Source: Nocardioides sp. LHD-245 (GTDB lineage: Bacteria; Actinomycetota; Actinomycetes; Propionibacteriales; Nocardioidaceae). From it: a DNA stretch of 64,000 nucleotides. The notes under the pieces were generated by a model. That model was not told where the DNA came from, ran no database searches, and saw only the letters and a list, made by a program, of their open reading frames with translations. Below are positions 22,575 to 30,153 of this stretch, one piece after another. A program made the position numbers and the translations under genes. Position 1 is the first letter of the stretch. The number at the start of each line of letters is the position of its first letter. The stretch is taken from NCBI RefSeq assembly GCF_030929495.1, contig NZ_JAVFWN010000011.1, positions 218,204-282,203 of the forward strand, read 5' to 3'.

Positions 22575-23308
22575 GGCCGGGCCCCGCCGAGTCCGCCCAG
22601 CCAGGCCACGACCTCGCCGACGCCGGCCACGGTGGGAACACCCTCGGGAGCGGCCGGCCGACGTACGACGACGACCGGGATGCCGAGCTCCGCGGCGGCC
22701 GCCATCTTGGGCCAGGTGTGCTCGCCGCCGGAGTCCTTGGTGACGAGGACGTCGCGGTCGATCATCAGCTCCCGCTCCCGGTCGATCGGGTAGGGCCCCC
22801 GGGAGGTCAGCAGCTCCCAGTCGGCGGGGATCGCGAGGTCCGGAGGGTCGACGACCCGGGCCAGCACCTGGCGCTCGGCCAGGGCCGGGACGAACCGCGC
22901 GAGCTCCTGGCGCCCGACGGTCAGGAAGGGCCTGCTGCCGAGCTCGCCGGCCACGGTCGCGGCCTGCTCGTGCGTGGCGACCCAGATCCAGGACGACGTC
23001 GCGCGCTCGGCCCAGCCGGGCCGCTCCAGGCGGAGCAGCGGCACGTCCTGCGCCGCGCAGGCCTCCGCGGCGTTGCGGCTGATCCCCCGGGCGAAGGGAT
23101 GCGTCGCGTCGATCACCGCGTCGTAGTCGGCCAGCACCGCCCGCAGCCCGGGCACTCCCCCGAAACCGCCGATCCGCACCTCGCCGACGGGCAGCCGGGG
23201 CCGGGCCACCCGGCCGGCGAGCGACGACACCACCGCGACGCCGTCCGCGACCAGGCGCGCGGCGAGGTCGCGGGCCTCGCCGGTGCCGCCGAGCAGCAGC
23301 ACCCTCAT
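22571..23308 (-). CDS. cobK: Precorrin-6A reductase
   Basis: CobK reduces precorrin-6A to precorrin-6B with NADPH. The 245-residue protein starts MRVLLLGGTGEARDLAARL, then YDAVIDATHPFARGISRNA, LLRLERPGW, FLTVGRQELARFV, ARVVDPP and VLVTKDSGGEHTWPKMAAAA, the hallmark blocks of CobK/CbiJ. ATG 23308 overlaps the cobQ stop by four bases. It is the terminal gene of the cobN operon, and its stop overlaps the convergent LysR stop in a CTAG. Length and motifs are ordinary. Confidence 0.94.
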   Translation of the reverse strand: MRVLLLGGTGEARDLAARLVADGVAVVSSLAGRVARPRLPVGEVRIGGFGGVPGLRAVLADYDAVIDATHPFARGISRNAAEACAAQDVPLLRLERPGWAERATSSWIWVATHEQAATVAGELGSRPFLTVGRQELARFVPALAERQVLARVVDPPDLAIPADWELLTSRGPYPIDRERELMIDRDVLVTKDSGGEHTWPKMAAAAELGIPVVVVRRPAAPEGVPTVAGVGEVVAWLGGLGGARP

Positions 23309-24699
23309 CGGGTCAGCTCCAGGATCGCGTCGAGATCGAGGTGCTCCTCGACCAGGTCACCGAGCAGGTCGAGCCGAGCCGCCCGCGCCGCGGGGAAGGA
23401 CGCGGTGCTCGTGACGCCGAGGCTCGCCGCGAGGTACGCCGCCCGGGCCGCGTCGTCCTCGAGGCCGCCGTGCACCATCGTCCCGGTCACCGTTCCGTTC
23501 GTGGTCGCGCCGGTGGTCCGGCCGTGGTGGATCTCGTAGCCGGCGGGCTCGTGCAGCGCGAGCCGCTTCTCGGCCGCGAACCGGGTGGTCAGGTCGAGCA
23601 GGCCGAGCCCGTCGACGGCCGCGCCGACGGTGCCCTCGGTGCCGTCGGGGTCCTCGATCCGCCGGCCGAGCATCTGGCAGCCGCCGCAGATCCCCAGCAC
23701 CGGGCGGCCTGCGGCGGCATGCCGCTGGATCGCGATGTCGAGTCCCCGCTCCCGCACCCAGGCCAGGTCCGCGAGCGTCGCGCGGGTGCCGGGCAGCACG
23801 ATCAGGTCCGCGTCGGCCAGGCGGGCCGGGTCGGACACGAACTCCACGTCCAACGCCGGCTCCAGTCCGAGCGCGTCGACGTCGGTGAAGTTGCTGATCC
23901 GCGGCAGCCGGACGACGGCCACCTTGCGTACGCCCGCCCGCGCGTCGGCCCGGCGCCCGGCCAGGTCGAGCGCGTCCTCCGAGTCGAGCCACAGGTCGGG
24001 ATGCCACGGCAGCACGCCGTACGTCGGCCGGCCGGTACGTCGCTCCAGGTCGGCCAGTCCGGGCCGCAGCAGGTCGACGTCGCCACGGAAGCGGTTGACG
24101 ACGTACCCCTTGATGAGAGCCTGGTCGGCCGCGTCGAGCAGCATCAACGTCCCGTAGGCCGACGCGAACCACCCGCCGCGGTCGATGTCGCCGACCACGA
24201 TCGTCGGCACGTCGCCGTGCCGGGCGAGGCCCATGTTGACGTAGTCGCTGGACCGGAGGTTGATCTCGGCCGGGCTGCCGGCGCCCTCGGCGACGACGAG
24301 GTCGAAGCGCGAGCGCAGGTCGTCGAACGCGGCGAACGCGGTCTCGGCGAGGTGGGCGCGCCCCTCCTGCCAGTTGCGCGAGGAGACCTCGCCGGCCGGC
24401 TGCCCCATCCGCACGACGTGGCTGCGGCGGTCACTGCCGGGCTTGAGGAGCACCGGGTTCATCGCTGCCTCGGGCGTCACGCCGGCGGCGATCGCCTGCA
24501 CCCACTGGGCCCGGCCGATCTCGCCGGGCTCGCCGGCGGGTCCGGTGACGACCATCGAGTTGTTGGACATGTTCTGCGCCTTGTACGGCGCCACCCGGAT
24601 CCCGCGCCGCGCGAACGCCCGGCACAGGCCGGTCGTCACCACGCTCTTGCCCGCGTCGGAGGTCATCCCCGCGACGAGCAGCGCCGCGCCGCGGCTCAT
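23305..24699 (-). CDS. cobQ: Cobyric acid synthase (glutamine-hydrolysing)
   Basis: CobQ amidates four carboxyl groups (b, d, e, g) of adenosylcobyrinic acid a,c-diamide. The 464-residue protein has an N-terminal ATPase domain (LLVAGMTSDAGKSVVTTGLC, YKAQNMSNNSMVV, EGAGSPAEINLR, VVGDIDRGGWFAS) and a C-terminal amidotransferase domain with VLGICGGCQMLG as nucleophile and the His in YEIHHGRT. It is slightly shorter than the roughly 490 residues common in the family, mostly at the C-terminus. ATG 24699 overlaps the stop of the upstream ferredoxin-like gene by four bases. Confidence 0.95.
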   Translation of the reverse strand: MSRGAALLVAGMTSDAGKSVVTTGLCRAFARRGIRVAPYKAQNMSNNSMVVTGPAGEPGEIGRAQWVQAIAAGVTPEAAMNPVLLKPGSDRRSHVVRMGQPAGEVSSRNWQEGRAHLAETAFAAFDDLRSRFDLVVAEGAGSPAEINLRSSDYVNMGLARHGDVPTIVVGDIDRGGWFASAYGTLMLLDAADQALIKGYVVNRFRGDVDLLRPGLADLERRTGRPTYGVLPWHPDLWLDSEDALDLAGRRADARAGVRKVAVVRLPRISNFTDVDALGLEPALDVEFVSDPARLADADLIVLPGTRATLADLAWVRERGLDIAIQRHAAAGRPVLGICGGCQMLGRRIEDPDGTEGTVGAAVDGLGLLDLTTRFAAEKRLALHEPAGYEIHHGRTTGATTNGTVTGTMVHGGLEDDAARAAYLAASLGVTSTASFPAARAARLDLLGDLVEEHLDLDAILELTR

Positions 24700-25058
24700 C
24701 CGCGCTTCCCGCGGAAGACGTGGCGCTGCAGCGCGTCCGGCACCGGACCACCCTCACGCACCCAGTCGACGACCGCACCGGTCGCCGCCCCGGACAGCAC
24801 GCCGCCGAGCCAGGTGTCCTTGGGCCGCCGGCCGCCGGGGAACCAGGTGAAGTCGCGCACCAGTACGACGTTGGACCGATCGCACTCGTCCAGGCAGTCG
24901 ACCACCCGCACCCGGACCCGCGGGCCGCGCCGGCCGGCGGGATCGTCGAGCGCCTCGATCTCGTCGCGCTGGGCGGCATGGTCGGCGCCGGGGTGCTTCT
25001 TGGCCGTGCCGCAGCAACAGTCGCGGCACAGCAGGACGTCGCGCTCGGGCAGGGCCAC
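24696..25058 (-). CDS. Thioredoxin-like (2Fe-2S) ferredoxin-type protein in the cob operon
   Basis: A 120-residue protein with two Cys clusters: LLCRDCCCGTAKKHP near residues 9-23 and VDCLDECDRSNVVLV near 53-67. This spacing is that of the thioredoxin-like [2Fe-2S] ferredoxin family (CbiW-like or Cooj-type proteins in cobalamin clusters). The remainder includes DFTWFPGGRRPKDTWLGG. It may carry electrons for a reductive step such as cobalt or corrin reduction; that is inference from position between cobF and cobQ. The start is GTG 25058, one base before the cobF stop ends, so the genes are tightly packed. Confidence 0.75.
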   Translation of the reverse strand: MALPERDVLLCRDCCCGTAKKHPGADHAAQRDEIEALDDPAGRRGPRVRVRVVDCLDECDRSNVVLVRDFTWFPGGRRPKDTWLGGVLSGAATGAVVDWVREGGPVPDALQRHVFRGKRG

Positions 25059-25059
25059 C

Positions 25060-25785
25060 TCAGGCCTCCGGTCCGCGCAGAAGGAACAGGTCCATCACCC
25101 AGCCGGCCTCGGCCTTCGCCGCGGTCCGCGCCGCCTCGATCTCCCCGACGACCGCGCCGACCCGGCCGGCGACCAGCTGCTCCCCCGCCCCGCCGAGGTT
25201 GGCTCCCCACCAGATCGTCCAGTCCTCGAAGCCGTCGAGGTCGACGCCGGCGGTGAGCATCACGACGAGGTTGCGCTGGCCGGCGGCCACGTCGGAGCGC
25301 AGCCGCCGGGCGGTCGTGACGTGGACGGGCTGGCCGACCTCGTGCAGCACGATCCGGTGCCGCGCCGCGAGCACCTGCGGAGCGCTGACGCCGGGGAGCA
25401 CGTCGCACGGCACGCCGAGCTCGCGCGCGAGGCGGATCGTGCCGTCGTACAGGGAGGGATCGCCCCAGACCAGGAAGGCGCAGGTGCCACCGCGCTCCTC
25501 CAGCACCGCGCGGTACGCGGCCAGCCGGGCGGCGTACCAGTCGGCGACGGCACCCTCGTACCCCGTCCGGTCCAGGCCGGGTGATCGGTCCCGCTCCGGA
25601 TCCCGTACGACGACCAGCTCCACGCCGTGCGCCGCGGCGACCGCGCGCCGGACGTCGAGCAGCGGGTCCTCGTCGCCCTTCTGGACGGCGAGCGCGTAGT
25701 CGCAGCCGCGCAGCGCCGAGGCGACCTCGGGCGTGACGTGCTGCGGCCCCATGCCGAAGCCGAGCACCCGGACGGTCGCGCTCAC
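25060..25785 (-). CDS. cobF: Precorrin-6A synthase (deacetylating)
   Basis: CobF methylates precorrin-5 at C1 with loss of the acetyl group as acetate and occurs only in the aerobic pathway. The 241-residue protein starts ATVRVLGFGMGPQHVTPEVA, then YALAVQKGDEDPLLDVRRAV, FLVWGDPSLYDGTIRLA, VLPGVSAPQVLAARHRI and the CobF-specific TIWWGANLGGAGEQLVAGRV. GTG 25785 overlaps the cobN stop as GTGA. Its presence, with CobN, cobK and BluB, shows that the oxygen-dependent (late cobalt insertion) route is used. Confidence 0.94.
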   Translation of the reverse strand: MSATVRVLGFGMGPQHVTPEVASALRGCDYALAVQKGDEDPLLDVRRAVAAAHGVELVVVRDPERDRSPGLDRTGYEGAVADWYAARLAAYRAVLEERGGTCAFLVWGDPSLYDGTIRLARELGVPCDVLPGVSAPQVLAARHRIVLHEVGQPVHVTTARRLRSDVAAGQRNLVVMLTAGVDLDGFEDWTIWWGANLGGAGEQLVAGRVGAVVGEIEAARTAAKAEAGWVMDLFLLRGPEA

Positions 25786-28700
25786 CTGTCCTCCAGGTCG
25801 CCCTCGACCTCGAGGTAGGCGGCCTGCAGCGCGGCGATCACCTCGGGGTCGGGCGACTCCCACAGGCCGCGGTCCTTGGCCTCGTGCAGCCGCTCGACGA
25901 TGCTGCGCAGCGCCCACGGGTTCGACCTGCGCAGGAACTCCTGGTTGGTCTCGTCGAGCACGTACTCCTTGGCGAGCGACTCGTACATCCAGTCGTGCAC
26001 GACGCCGGCGGTCGCGTCGAAGCCGAAGAGGTAGTCGACGGTCGCCGCCAGCTCGAACGCGCCCTTGTAGCCGTGCCGCTGCATCGCGCCGATCCAGCGC
26101 GGATTGACCACCCGGGCCCGGAAGACCCGGTTGGTCTCCTCCTGCAGCGTGCGGGTGCGGACGGCGTCCGGCGAGGTCGAGTCGCCGACGTACGCCTTGG
26201 GCGCGTCGCCGGTCAGCGCCCGGATGGTGGCGACCATGCCGCCGTGGTACTGGAAGTAGTCGTCGCTGTCGGCGATGTCGTGCTCGCGGGTGTCGATGTT
26301 CTTGGCCGCGACCTTGATCCGCCGGTAGTTGGCACGCATGTCGTCGGCGGCCGGTACGCCGTCGAGGTCGCGCCCGTAGGCGAAGCCGCCCCACGCGGTG
26401 TAGACCTCCGCGAGGTCGGCGTCGTCGCGCCACGAGCCCGACTCGACCGCCTGCAGGATGCCCGCGCCGTAGGAGCCCGGCTTGGAGCCGAAGATCCGGG
26501 TGGTCGCGCGCCGCTCGTCGCCGTGCTCGGCGACATCGGCCTGCGCGTGGGCGCGCACGTAGTTCCGGTCGGCCGGCTCGTCGAGCTCGGCGACCATCCG
26601 GACCGCGTCGTCGAGCATCGCCACGACGTGCGGGAAGGCGTCGCGGAAGAAGCCGGAGATCCGCACCGTCACGTCGATCCGCGGCCGGCCGAGCTCGTCG
26701 AGCGGGATGACCGTCAGGGCGTGCACCCGCTTGGACGCCTCGTCCCACTCCGGGCGGACGCCGAGCAGTGCGAGCACCTCGGCGATGTCGTCGCCCGAGG
26801 TGCGCATGGCCGACGTACCCCACACGGAGAGGCCGACCGACTCGGGATAGGAGCCCTCCTCCGCCACATAGCGCGCCACCAACGACTCGGCCATCGCCTG
26901 GCCCGTCTCCCAGGCCAGCCGGGACGGGACGGCGCGCGGGTCGACGGTGTAGAAGTTGCGGCCGGTCGGCAGCACGTTGACCAGTCCGCGCAGCGGCGAG
27001 CCGGAGGGTCCGGCGGGCACGAACCCGCCGGCCAGGGCGTGCAGCGTGTGGTCGAGCTCGTCGGTCGTCCCGGCCAGGCGCGGGACGACCTCGCTCGCGG
27101 CGAACGCCAGGACCTGCCGCACCTGCGGGTCCGGGTGGAGGTCGTCGACCCGGGCCGGGGCCCAGCCGGACTTCTCCATCGCCTCGACCAGCTCGCGCGC
27201 CTCGGCCTCGACCCGGTCGACCTCGGTCGTCGGGGCATCCGGCGCGAGGCCGAGCGCGGCCCGCAGTCCAGGCACGGCGTGCGACCGGCCACCCCAGACC
27301 TGCGCGGCACGCAGGACCGCGAGCACCAGGTTGACCCGGGCCTCCCCCTCGGGGGCCTGGCCGAGGATGTGCAGCCCGTCGCGGATCTGGACGTCCTTGA
27401 TCTCGCAGAGCCAGCCGTCGACGTGGAGCAGGAAGTCGTCGAAGTCGTCGTCCTCGGGCTTCTCGTCGAGGCCGAGGTCGCGGTGCAGCTCGGCGGCGTG
27501 CATGAGCTGCCAGATCTCGCCGCGGATGGCGGCCAGCTTGGCCGGGTCCATCGCGGAGATCTTGTCGTACTCCTCCAGCAGGCCCTCGAGTCGCGCGATG
27601 TCGCCATAGCTCTCGGCGCGCGCCATCGGGGGAATGAGGTGGTCGATGATCGTGGCGTGCGCGCGGCGCTTGGCCTGCGCGCCCTCGCCGGGGTCGTTGA
27701 CGAGGAACGGGTAGATCAGCGGCATGCTGCCGATCGCCGCGTCGGTGCCGCAGGACGCCGACAGCGCGGCGTTCTTGCCCGGCAGCCACTCCATCGAGCC
27801 GTGCTTGCCGAGATGGACGACGGCGTGGGCCCCGAAGCCGTGCTCGACCCAGCGGTAGGCCGCCAGGTAGTGGTGCGACGGCGCGAGGTCCGGGTCGTGG
27901 TAGATCGCCACGGGGTTCTCCCCGAAGCCGCGGGGCGGCTGGATCATCAGCACGACATTGCCGGCCTGGAGCGTGGCGAGCACGATCTCGTCCTGCCCGG
28001 AATCCGGCGCCGTGTTGACGAACAGCGTGCCGGGCGACTCACCCCAGGCCTCGACCATGCCGTCGCGCAGGTCGGCCGGCAGATCGGCGGTCCATGCGTC
28101 GTAGTCGGTCTTGCTGATCCGCACGTGCGCGTCGGTCAGCTGCCCGGACGTCAACCACTCCTCGTCCTGGCCGCCCGCCGCGATGAGCGCATGGATCAGC
28201 CGGTCGCCGGCGACCGTGTCGTCGTCGAGGTCGAGGACGCCGAAACCGTCGCCGACGTCGTACCCGGCGTCGCGCAGCCGGCGCAGCATCCGCACGGCCG
28301 ACACGGGGGTGTCGAGGCCGACGGCGTTGCCGATCCGGGAGTGCTTGGTCGGGTAGGCGCTGAGCATCAGCGCGATCCGCTTCTCGGCGTTGGGGACGTG
28401 GCGCAGACGGGCGTAGTTGACCGCCAGGCCCGCGACCCGGGCGGCGCGCTCCGGGTCCGCGACGTACGACGGCAGGCCGGCCGGGTCGCTCGGGTCGATC
28501 TCCTTGAACGAGAACGGCGCGGTGCTGATCCGGCCGTCGAACTCGGGGATAGCGATCTGGTTGGCGTAGTCGAGCGGCGAGACGCCGTCGTCGGAGGCCT
28601 CCCACTCGGCGCGACTGCTGGTCAGGCACAGGCCCTGGAGCACTGGGATGTCGAGCGCGGCGATCCGGGCGACGTCCCAGGTCTCGTCCTCGCCGCCCGC

Positions 28701-29426
28701 GCTCGCGCCGGCCGGGACGCTGCCGCCGGCCGCCAGGACGGTGACGACCAGCGCGTCGAGCTCGCCGAGCGCGGTGAACAGCTCGTCGGGCGCGGCGCGC
28801 AGCGAGCCCGCGAAGACCGGGACGCCGACGGCCTCGCCGGTCGCGTCGATGGCGTCGCAGAGCGCGTGCACGAACGCGGTGTTCCCGCTGGCCTGGTGGG
28901 CTCGGTAGAAGAGCACACCCACCCGCGCCCGTCGTACCGGACCTTTCGGTCGCTCTTCGGCCGAATTCACGACCGTTTTGTCCGGTACGACGGTGGCGCG
29001 GTCGACCAGACCCCACGCCGGGATGACCTCCGGCGGCTCGAACCCCTCACCGGTCAGCAGCACGGTGTCGGACAGGAAGGCATGCAGCTGCGCCAGGTTC
29101 CGCGGGCCGCCCTCGGCCAGGTAGCGGTGCGCCTCGGCGGCGAGGCCGACCGGCACGGTCGACGTCTCCATCAGCTCGGCGCTGGGCGTCTGCTCGCCGC
29201 CGAGCACCACGAGCGGGCGGCCTGTGGCCCGCAGCGCGGCCAGCTCGTCGTCGTACTGCTGGGGGGAGCCGAGGAGCCGGACGACGACCAGGTCGCTGTC
29301 CCCGGCGAGCGCGACGAGACCGTCGCGACCGCTCCGGCCGGGGTTGGCCCAGCGGTAGTCGGCGCCGCTGGCCCGCGCGGAGAGCAGGTCGGTGTCGGAC
29401 GTGGACAGCAGTGCGATGCGCGCCAT
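25782..29426 (-). CDS. cobN: Cobaltochelatase subunit CobN
   Basis: CobN is the large catalytic subunit that inserts cobalt into hydrogenobyrinic acid a,c-diamide. The 1214-residue protein shows the BchH/CobN blocks: VGVLFYRAHQASGNTAFVHA, AFSFKEIDPS, NAVGLDTPVS, HLGKHGSMEWLPGK, PLIYPFLVNDPGEGAQAKRR and near the C-terminus FGSKPGSYGAGILQAVESGSW. ATG 29426 (MARIALLSTSDTDLL) is chosen with GAGGAGG 12 bases ahead. Residues about 146-166 (VVPDKTVVNSAEERPKGPVRR), just before the RVGVLFYRAH block, are encoded by the 63-bp palindromic element and have no counterpart in the usual family sequence. The gene heads a riboswitch-controlled operon. Confidence 0.95.
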   Translation of the reverse strand: MARIALLSTSDTDLLSARASGADYRWANPGRSGRDGLVALAGDSDLVVVRLLGSPQQYDDELAALRATGRPLVVLGGEQTPSAELMETSTVPVGLAAEAHRYLAEGGPRNLAQLHAFLSDTVLLTGEGFEPPEVIPAWGLVDRATVVPDKTVVNSAEERPKGPVRRARVGVLFYRAHQASGNTAFVHALCDAIDATGEAVGVPVFAGSLRAAPDELFTALGELDALVVTVLAAGGSVPAGASAGGEDETWDVARIAALDIPVLQGLCLTSSRAEWEASDDGVSPLDYANQIAIPEFDGRISTAPFSFKEIDPSDPAGLPSYVADPERAARVAGLAVNYARLRHVPNAEKRIALMLSAYPTKHSRIGNAVGLDTPVSAVRMLRRLRDAGYDVGDGFGVLDLDDDTVAGDRLIHALIAAGGQDEEWLTSGQLTDAHVRISKTDYDAWTADLPADLRDGMVEAWGESPGTLFVNTAPDSGQDEIVLATLQAGNVVLMIQPPRGFGENPVAIYHDPDLAPSHHYLAAYRWVEHGFGAHAVVHLGKHGSMEWLPGKNAALSASCGTDAAIGSMPLIYPFLVNDPGEGAQAKRRAHATIIDHLIPPMARAESYGDIARLEGLLEEYDKISAMDPAKLAAIRGEIWQLMHAAELHRDLGLDEKPEDDDFDDFLLHVDGWLCEIKDVQIRDGLHILGQAPEGEARVNLVLAVLRAAQVWGGRSHAVPGLRAALGLAPDAPTTEVDRVEAEARELVEAMEKSGWAPARVDDLHPDPQVRQVLAFAASEVVPRLAGTTDELDHTLHALAGGFVPAGPSGSPLRGLVNVLPTGRNFYTVDPRAVPSRLAWETGQAMAESLVARYVAEEGSYPESVGLSVWGTSAMRTSGDDIAEVLALLGVRPEWDEASKRVHALTVIPLDELGRPRIDVTVRISGFFRDAFPHVVAMLDDAVRMVAELDEPADRNYVRAHAQADVAEHGDERRATTRIFGSKPGSYGAGILQAVESGSWRDDADLAEVYTAWGGFAYGRDLDGVPAADDMRANYRRIKVAAKNIDTREHDIADSDDYFQYHGGMVATIRALTGDAPKAYVGDSTSPDAVRTRTLQEETNRVFRARVVNPRWIGAMQRHGYKGAFELAATVDYLFGFDATAGVVHDWMYESLAKEYVLDETNQEFLRRSNPWALRSIVERLHEAKDRGLWESPDPEVIAALQAAYLEVEGDLEDR
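28930..28992 (-). repeat. 63-bp palindromic element, copy B (in frame inside cobN)
   Basis: The same 13-base terminal inverted repeats as copy A (28930-28942 and 28980-28992) enclose a 37-base core. It is exactly 63 bases, so it adds 21 codons without changing the cobN frame. Read on the minus strand it matches copy A at 51 of 63 positions, including CGGTCGTGAATTCG. It encodes a charged peptide in a loop just ahead of a conserved CobN block, where an insertion is likely to be tolerated. Confidence 0.88.
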
Positions 29427-29472
29427 GACGCTCAAGGCCTCCTCGGGGTTCTCGCCCCTCATCGGTAGGTGT

Positions 29473-29576
29473 GTCCGTGGCCAGTGTCTGGCTGCCCGGC
29501 AGCACCCTCACGGAGGCTGTCGGGATCACAGTGGCGGAACCGCCCCGGTCTCACACCGGGTTCCTGGACCACGGAC
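29473..29576 (-). promoter_or_regulatory. Cobalamin riboswitch upstream of cobN
   Basis: On the minus strand the core reads GGAACCCGGTGTGAGACC, then GCGGTTCCGCCACTGTGATC (B12 box GCCACTG), then GGGCAGCCAGACACTGGCC. Closing stem P1 pairs GTCCGTGG (29576-29569) with CCACGGAC (29480-29473). The element ends 46 bases before the cobN ATG. Ligand binding should reduce expression of cobN-cobF-ferredoxin-cobQ-cobK. Confidence 0.95.
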
Positions 29577-29588
29577 CTGTGGGGAGTC

Positions 29589-29598
29589 AGCCTACGGT
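29589..29598. promoter_or_regulatory. Overlapping divergent -10 boxes
   Basis: Minus-strand TAGGCT (29594-29589) sits 12 bases before the cobN riboswitch. Plus-strand TACGGT (29593-29598) sits six bases before the GTG start of the hydrolase-like gene at 29605. The two hexamers share two bases, so RNA polymerase could occupy only one at a time. Confidence 0.6.
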
Positions 29599-29604
29599 GG
29601 TGGC

Positions 29605-30153
29605 GTGAGTTCTCCGCAGGCGCCCGGCATCTCCGTAGCCGTGCACGGCCACCCCAACCTGGACACCCTCCTGCTGTGGCACCCCGCGGTCCGCACGGAC
29701 GCCGACGCCGTCGGCGCGCTGGCGAGCCGGATCGCGACCCGCGGCGGTGTCCGGGTCGTCGTACCGACCTGGGAGGACGGGCGCGACCTGCTGCGCTCGG
29801 TGCGCTACGCCCGCGGCTCGTCGGTGCACCCGCCGGACCAGCTCGCCGTCGTCGGGTACGGCGAGGCCGGCATCGCCGCGCTGAGCCTGGCCCAGCACCA
29901 GCGCCGCCTCGGCATCGGCCTGCGCCGCGTCACCTGCGTCGACGGTGCGGCCGGTCTGACCGACCCGATCAGCGGGCAGCCGCTCGACGCGCCGGCCCCG
30001 CGCCCCGACAAGGTCGCGACCGAGGTCGACGTCGTCGCGACCGGGGACGGCGACTGGGCGACGACCACCGTGACGGCGTGGCAGGCCGCGGGATGGGCCG
30101 CCACGCTCGTCCCGGCCGATCAGTTCACCTGGCGGGTGAGCCCCTCCCAGTAG
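29605..30153 (+). CDS. Alpha/beta-hydrolase-like protein lacking the usual nucleophile
   Basis: The 182-residue protein has an alpha/beta-hydrolase look: a beta strand with HGHPNLDTLLLWHP, VRVVVPTWEDGRDLLRSVRY, then the nucleophile-elbow position QLAVVGYGEAGIAALSLAQ, and RRVTCVDGAAGL. The elbow would be G-x-S-x-A-G in an active enzyme; here it is GYGEAG, with Gly where Ser is expected. The protein is short and may be an inactive or differently used relative. GTG 29605 is chosen because TACGGT lies six bases upstream (leaderless). It is divergent from cobN over overlapping promoters, and its end overlaps the convergent acyl-CoA synthetase by 34 bases. Confidence 0.65.
   Translation: MSSPQAPGISVAVHGHPNLDTLLLWHPAVRTDADAVGALASRIATRGGVRVVVPTWEDGRDLLRSVRYARGSSVHPPDQLAVVGYGEAGIAALSLAQHQRRLGIGLRRVTCVDGAAGLTDPISGQPLDAPAPRPDKVATEVDVVATGDGDWATTTVTAWQAAGWAATLVPADQFTWRVSPSQ

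Noticed and set aside
25884..29468. Very long open frame antisense to cobN (about 1190 codons)
   Set aside because: It is a GC-rich shadow of the cobN frame, with no family motifs and a composition dominated by Arg, Gly, Val and Asp.
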